Made by a program: the position numbers and the translations under genes. DNA of 9,709 bases from a bacterium (GTDB lineage: Bacteria; Planctomycetota; UBA1135; UBA2386), in assembly GCA_011051855.1 (NCBI GenBank), contig DRKG01000375.1:1-9709 (forward strand), written 5' to 3'. Numbering within the stretch: the first letter of the stretch is position 1; each line of letters starts with the position of its first letter. Under the pieces are notes generated by a model that saw only the letters and a program-made list of their open reading frames with translations, made no database searches and was not told the DNA's origin. Below, piece after piece: positions 6,211-9,709 of the stretch.

Positions 6211-6446
6211 CGGCCGCGGGAAGAAAACGGCCGGGACGAGGGCGACACACCCCCGCCCCGACCAACTCAGAAGGAGGAGAGGGTGCCGTCATCGGCAGGC
6301 GTTGCGATTCTCGACGGCCCGCGGCCCGGCCCGGGTGGCCCGCCGCCGCCGCCCGGCCGGCAGCGTGCGCTGCCACCGCCTGGCTGGCCCGGTCTCGCGT
6401 CGGGACGGGGCGCCGGCGCGCCTCAAGGGCCCGATCACGGACCGGT
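6211..6446. other. 236-base intergenic gap between DUF4340 and the DUF58/VWA trio
   Basis: This region is extremely GC-rich and has several palindromic elements. A perfect hairpin pairs GGCAGC with GCTGCC at 6359-6374, and GGCGCGCC/GCCGGC-type palindromes lie around 6410-6422, just after the DUF4340 stop. No convincing -10/-35 pair or T-tract terminator is seen on the minus strand. A 30-codon minus frame (6292-6200) and a plus-strand frame from GTG 6283 were judged not to be genes. The gap probably separates two transcription units and must hold the start signals for the downstream trio if they are not read through. Confidence 0.4.
6359..6374. repeat. Perfect 6-bp-stem hairpin in the DUF4340 downstream region
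   Basis: GGCAGC (6359-6364) and GCTGCC (6369-6374) pair around a GTGC loop. It lies 73 bases past the DUF4340 stop on the minus strand. It could form a 3' structure of the GldG/DUF4340 transcript, but no T-run follows, so it is not called a terminator. Confidence 0.35.
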
Positions 6447-7556
6447 TCAGTTGCCCTTCGGGTCGAACAGGCGCCGCGCGACGTCGAGTTCGAACTGCGT
6501 CGCCCGCCCGGCGGGCAGCGTCATCAGGAACGGCTCGCCGCTGCATTCGAGCCAGCGCTCGTTGCGGCCGTCGACCTTGCCGCCGATGTGCAGCTCCCGG
6601 GTGTGCTCGCCGTCTTCATCGTCGTAGACGAGCGTGATCTCGATCTGCGGCGGATACAGCCCGAGCGCGGACATGTCGCCGGCGCGCGTCAACGGCCGCT
6701 CGAACGCCTGCACCCCGAAGTACTGCAGGCGCTGCACCAGCGCCTCGACCTCGGCCTGACGCACGGCACCGAGATCGTCGGCCTGCAACGCCTGCCAGCG
6801 CGCCTTGCCGGGTTCGCGCACGAACGTGAACGTGCGCTTGGCGCTGCCGTTCCTGATCGCGAGCTTCTTCACCTTGTCCGGCTGCAGGCGGAACAGGGTG
6901 CGGTCGAGCCAACCCTGCGGGTCGAGGTCGCGCCGCCACGGCCGTTGCCACTCGTAGAGCACGACGTCGTTGCTGTCGCGCCGCCGCACGAACACGCCGG
7001 CGACCGCATCCGTGCCGGCGCGCCCTTGCGACGCATCGTTGCCGACCAGGAGCTCGGCGACGATGTGCTTGCCGGCGCGGTCGACGCAGCGCACCACGAA
7101 CGCGTGCTGCTCGTCGAGGCCGTAGCGCGCCAACTGTTCCTCGGTCGCTTCGGGTTGCACCAACGCATCGCGGTCGACCCGGATCGCCCGCAGGTGCTCG
7201 AACACGTCGTTCTCGACCCGCGACTTCATCACCGGAGCACCGGCGAGGTCGCCCGGCGCCTGCCGCTTGGGCGTGCCGATCTGCCAGCCATCGGTGCCGC
7301 GGACCAACACCAACTGTTCGTAGGCGACCGGCCGCGGCTCCTCCGGCGACTGGTTCGGCGCCGGTTCGGGCTGCTCCGGCAACGGCTCGGCGAGCACGAT
7401 CGAACCGACGTTGTCACTGGTGAACCCGTCGAACATCGCCGGAATGCCGCCGACGTCGACGTAGCTGTCGACCTCGGACAGCAACTGCAGCGTGGTCGGC
7501 ACCGCCAGCAGCAGGCACAGGCCCGACAGCACGAGATTGCTCCTGGTCAGGTTCAT
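6447..7556 (-). CDS. DUF4340 domain-containing protein (ABC-system accessory)
   Basis: This 369-residue protein has one N-terminal membrane helix (about 8-26) and a predicted exported domain. Two DUF4340-like modules are visible. The first has ARYGLDEQHAFVVRC near 143-157 and LLVGNDAS at 169-176. The second has LGLYPPQIEITLVYDD at 298-313, LHIGGKVDG at 322-330 and FLMTLPAGRATQFEL at 343-357. A Pro-Glu-rich stretch at 57-76 separates the N-terminal part from the body. DUF4340 proteins usually follow GldG-like auxiliary proteins of uncharacterised ABC transporters, as here; the biochemical role is unknown. ATG 7556 was chosen over an upstream in-frame start because it overlaps the GldG-like stop by 4 bases (ATGA), has GGAG 7 bases upstream, and is directly followed by the hydrophobic helix. 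The protein seems full-length. Confidence 0.88.
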   Translation of the reverse strand: MNLTRSNLVLSGLCLLLAVPTTLQLLSEVDSYVDVGGIPAMFDGFTSDNVGSIVLAEPLPEQPEPAPNQSPEEPRPVAYEQLVLVRGTDGWQIGTPKRQAPGDLAGAPVMKSRVENDVFEHLRAIRVDRDALVQPEATEEQLARYGLDEQHAFVVRCVDRAGKHIVAELLVGNDASQGRAGTDAVAGVFVRRRDSNDVVLYEWQRPWRRDLDPQGWLDRTLFRLQPDKVKKLAIRNGSAKRTFTFVREPGKARWQALQADDLGAVRQAEVEALVQRLQYFGVQAFERPLTRAGDMSALGLYPPQIEITLVYDDEDGEHTRELHIGGKVDGRNERWLECSGEPFLMTLPAGRATQFELDVARRLFDPKGN

Positions 7557-9685
7557 CGGGTCGCTCCATCCAGACGGCCGAGGAACGCGCGCTTCTGGTT
7601 GCGGCGCACGAGGAACACGCCGGCGCCGAACAGCAGCAGCAGCGCACACGGCAGCACCACGTTCACGGTCACCAGCAACTCGGTCTTGCGACGCAGGCGC
7701 TGCTCGGCCTCGCGCGGATCGGCTCCGGGCCGGCCTTCGGGCTCGAGCAACGTCAAGGTGCGATCGCGTTCGGTGCGCGACTGCAACTCGATCAGGTCGC
7801 GGTCGCCGCTGAGCCAGTCGAGCAATTGCGCAAAGAACGGCATCGCCAAGAGACCCGAGTAGGGACCTCCGGCCTTCTGGTAGTCGCCGCGGATGACGTC
7901 GTCGCGCAGGAACGTCGCATCGCCGACGACGACGATGCGCCCGGCGGCCTCGGCCGCGGTGCGCGGCGCCCGTTCGCTCGGCACGGCGGCGGGCGGCTCC
8001 GGCTCCGCCGGCTGCGGCCCCGGCTCCGGCTTCGGCTTCGGCTTCTTCTGTTGGGCGGAAGCAGCCTTGTCCGGCTGGTCCTGCGCCGCATCTTCATCCT
8101 TGGCGCCGTCCTGTGCCTCCGATTCTCGCGCCTTCTGCTCCTTGATCTCCGACGGCCGCAGCGGCCGCTCGCGACTGGCGAAGAACGACGGGAACCTGCC
8201 GCTCAACTCGACCATCAGCGGCGCCTGCATGCGCGTCTCGGCCAACAAGCGCTCGTTGAGCGGCTTCAGGAAGCGCTCCAACTGGTTGCGCATGTTGAGC
8301 CGGTCGCTGCCGACAGGATTGAGGTTCTGCTGTGGATCGTCGAGCAAGATCCCGGGCGACGACCACAGCAGCACGCGACCTTCGACGCCGTCGGGCAGGT
8401 CGAGTTCCCCGGCGGCGCGCCGACGCAGGCCGGTCCACGTCGGCCAGTAGAACCCCGGCGACCGTCCGAGCTTCTTGAACGCCGCGAACAGGAAGTCGTC
8501 GGTCGGCATGCCCGGCAACAGCGTGCGGCGGTACTGCTCGGCCTTGCGCTGGTCGACCTTGCCGGTGGCGTCGGTCGCGAGGCGATCGGCGGAGACCGAC
8601 CAATCGACGTTGACCGCGTGGAAGAAATACGGATACGGCACCGGCGACGCGCGCATCGTGCCGAGCGCGGTCTGCACCGGCACGGCGAAGTATTCCTGCG
8701 GGATCCTCCCGGTGTGAGCACTGCGCTCCATGTCGGCGAGCACCTTCGGCCGCCAGTCGACGCCGTAGTGGCGCAACTGTTCGACGAACGAAAACGAACT
8801 GCCGCTCGCGTCGAGCCGCATCGGCAGCTTGACCATCAGCCGCTTGGGACCGAGCGCGTATTCGGCCGCATCGGCGAACACGACCAGGGTTCCCCCGCCC
8901 ATCAGGAACTGGTCGATCACGTACTTCTGCCGGTCGGTCAGATCCTTCGGCCGGAACAGGAACAACGTGTCGAGGTCGTCGGGCAGCAGCGCACCGTCCT
9001 CGTCTTTGAAGTTCTGGAACTCGTAGCGCTCCTTCAGGCCCGGCCGGGTGCGCACCGCGCTCCAGCCGACGCCGCCCGGCTGCCGGCTGCCGATGCGTTG
9101 GGCGGGCCATTCCATGTAGCCGAAGCGCCGCTTCCGCTCGGTCAGCAACTGCTTGATCTTCGGCGAGACGATCGCCTCGGCCTCGAACGACGAGCGCGGC
9201 AGGAACGACGCCAGCACCTGCTGCTTGCCGCCGCCGTAGACCAACCGCAGACCCTGCCAGTGCTGGTCGACCGACAGCGACGTCGCCGAGCGACTGCTGA
9301 GGTTGATCGGCTCGACGCCGAGCCGCGTCGCCTTGTCGGCGACCGCCTTGTCGCTGTTGGGGTCGAAGCGCCGCACCACGACCTTGCCCGCGCCGAGTTC
9401 GCGCAGTTCTTCGAGGAAGCTGTCGGCCCACTCGCGACTCGTGCGATACGCGACCGGCAGTTCCTCCTTCGGGCTGAAGTAGGCCTCGACCAACAGACGC
9501 TGGTCGAGCCGGGCGAGCAGCCGCCGGGTGGTGTCGGTCGACGTCCACAGGCGGTCCGAAGTCAGGTCGATGCGCGCGTGGTAGCGCGAACTCAGGAACA
9601 CGACCTGCCCCAGCACGAGGAGCAGCAGGAGCACGTGTATGGCCAGCGCCAACACCCCGCCGCGTTGCTTCGTCTCCGGGTTCAT
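7553..9685 (-). CDS. GldG-like ABC-type transport system auxiliary protein
   Basis: This 710-residue protein has a membrane helix at about 11-31 and another at 671-693, enclosing a large predicted periplasmic region. That is the layout of GldG/ABC_transp_aux proteins. The motif IDLTSDRLWTSTDTTRRLL at 39-57 matches the family start (a variant of the usual 'D.T....ysLs..t...l'). An IFT/ThuA-like fold follows, with DDLDTLFLFRPKDLTDRQKYVIDQFLMGGGTLVVFAD across 236-272. GRIVVVGDATFLRDD at 582-596 and LLDWLSGDRDLIELQSR at 621-637 are typical of the C-terminal region. A charged linker with KPKPKPEP lies at 510-580. Family members in gliding bacteria work with GldA/GldF ABC subunits; elsewhere the substrate is unknown. 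ATG 9685 follows the family N-terminus well, but the frame stays open to the right edge. An upstream gene, probably an ABC permease, is suggested by stop codons at 9692-9690 and 9684-9682. Confidence 0.88.
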   Translation of the reverse strand: MNPETKQRGGVLALAIHVLLLLLVLGQVVFLSSRYHARIDLTSDRLWTSTDTTRRLLARLDQRLLVEAYFSPKEELPVAYRTSREWADSFLEELRELGAGKVVVRRFDPNSDKAVADKATRLGVEPINLSSRSATSLSVDQHWQGLRLVYGGGKQQVLASFLPRSSFEAEAIVSPKIKQLLTERKRRFGYMEWPAQRIGSRQPGGVGWSAVRTRPGLKERYEFQNFKDEDGALLPDDLDTLFLFRPKDLTDRQKYVIDQFLMGGGTLVVFADAAEYALGPKRLMVKLPMRLDASGSSFSFVEQLRHYGVDWRPKVLADMERSAHTGRIPQEYFAVPVQTALGTMRASPVPYPYFFHAVNVDWSVSADRLATDATGKVDQRKAEQYRRTLLPGMPTDDFLFAAFKKLGRSPGFYWPTWTGLRRRAAGELDLPDGVEGRVLLWSSPGILLDDPQQNLNPVGSDRLNMRNQLERFLKPLNERLLAETRMQAPLMVELSGRFPSFFASRERPLRPSEIKEQKARESEAQDGAKDEDAAQDQPDKAASAQQKKPKPKPEPGPQPAEPEPPAAVPSERAPRTAAEAAGRIVVVGDATFLRDDVIRGDYQKAGGPYSGLLAMPFFAQLLDWLSGDRDLIELQSRTERDRTLTLLEPEGRPGADPREAEQRLRRKTELLVTVNVVLPCALLLLFGAGVFLVRRNQKRAFLGRLDGATR

Positions 9686-9709
9686 CGCATCACCCCCGCT
9701 GCGCCCGCC
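9682..9709 (-). other. Possible 3' end of an upstream coding region, truncated by the window
   Basis: Two minus frames other than the GldG-like frame are open from the right edge and end here. One stops at TGA 9692-9690; the other stops at TGA 9684-9682, which would give a 4-base ATGA overlap with the GldG-like start. The second matches two other junctions in this window. In known clusters the preceding gene is an ABC permease. Too few codons are present to identify it. Confidence 0.3.

Noticed and set aside
6200..6292. Minus-strand 30-codon frame starting at ATG 6292
   Set aside because: It has no Shine-Dalgarno sequence and a Pro-rich, featureless product. Its stop overlaps an ATG in a frame that is not the downstream gene.
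6283..6627. Plus-strand frame from GTG 6283 with AAGGAGG upstream
   Set aside because: The Shine-Dalgarno match is good, but the roughly 114-residue product is low-complexity Pro/Gly/Arg and over half of it is antisense to the DUF4340 gene.
1649..6637. Very long plus-strand open frames (1649-4111, 2283-4421 and 4232-6637)
   Set aside because: They lie antisense to clear genes (rplC, VWA, DUF58). Their translations are dominated by Arg, Pro, Ala and Ser and match no family. High GC at third codon positions keeps these frames open.

Overview
The window is GC-rich, with a strong G/C bias at third codon positions that keeps several antisense frames open. All supported genes lie on the minus strand, so transcription runs from high to low coordinates. 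The gene families suggest a deep-branching, high-GC bacterium with an elaborate envelope, most likely Planctomycetota or a similar lineage such as Myxococcota or Acidobacteriota. These families are a GldG-like ABC accessory protein followed by DUF4340, and a DUF58 protein followed by a BatA-type von Willebrand protein. The taxonomic call is inference from gene content; there is no rRNA or other marker here apart from one ribosomal protein.

In transcription order there are three blocks. (1) From 9685 to 6447, a GldG-like membrane-anchored protein overlaps a DUF4340 protein by 4 bases (ATGA). Together they look like the periplasmic accessory part of an ABC export system whose ATPase and permease would lie just beyond the right edge. 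(2) After a 236-base gap, from 6210 to 2604, there is a tightly coupled trio: a three-helix membrane protein with an acidic Pro-Glu linker, a DUF58 protein and a BatA-like VWA membrane protein. They are joined by 1-base (TGATG) and 4-base (ATGA) overlaps. This is a Bat/MoxR-type chaperone module, but no MoxR ATPase is present in the window. (3) After a 121-base intergenic region with a good sigma70-like promoter, from 2482 to 198, come ribosomal protein L3 (rplC), a 62-residue basic small protein with a strong Shine-Dalgarno sequence, and a BaiN/HI0933-type flavoprotein whose start may be a CTG codon.

The most unusual feature is rplC. It is not in the usual S10 order, because rpsJ does not precede it and rplD does not follow it. 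L3 itself is 268 residues, against about 209 in E. coli, owing to an internal basic insertion and a C-terminal tail. The next gene is an unrecognised small protein of ribosomal-protein-like composition. The rplC promoter carries a perfect 7-base dyad centred on its -10 element. The left 197 bases hold no convincing gene but contain three closely spaced hairpins. I found no tRNA, rRNA, CRISPR array, insertion sequence or integrase.
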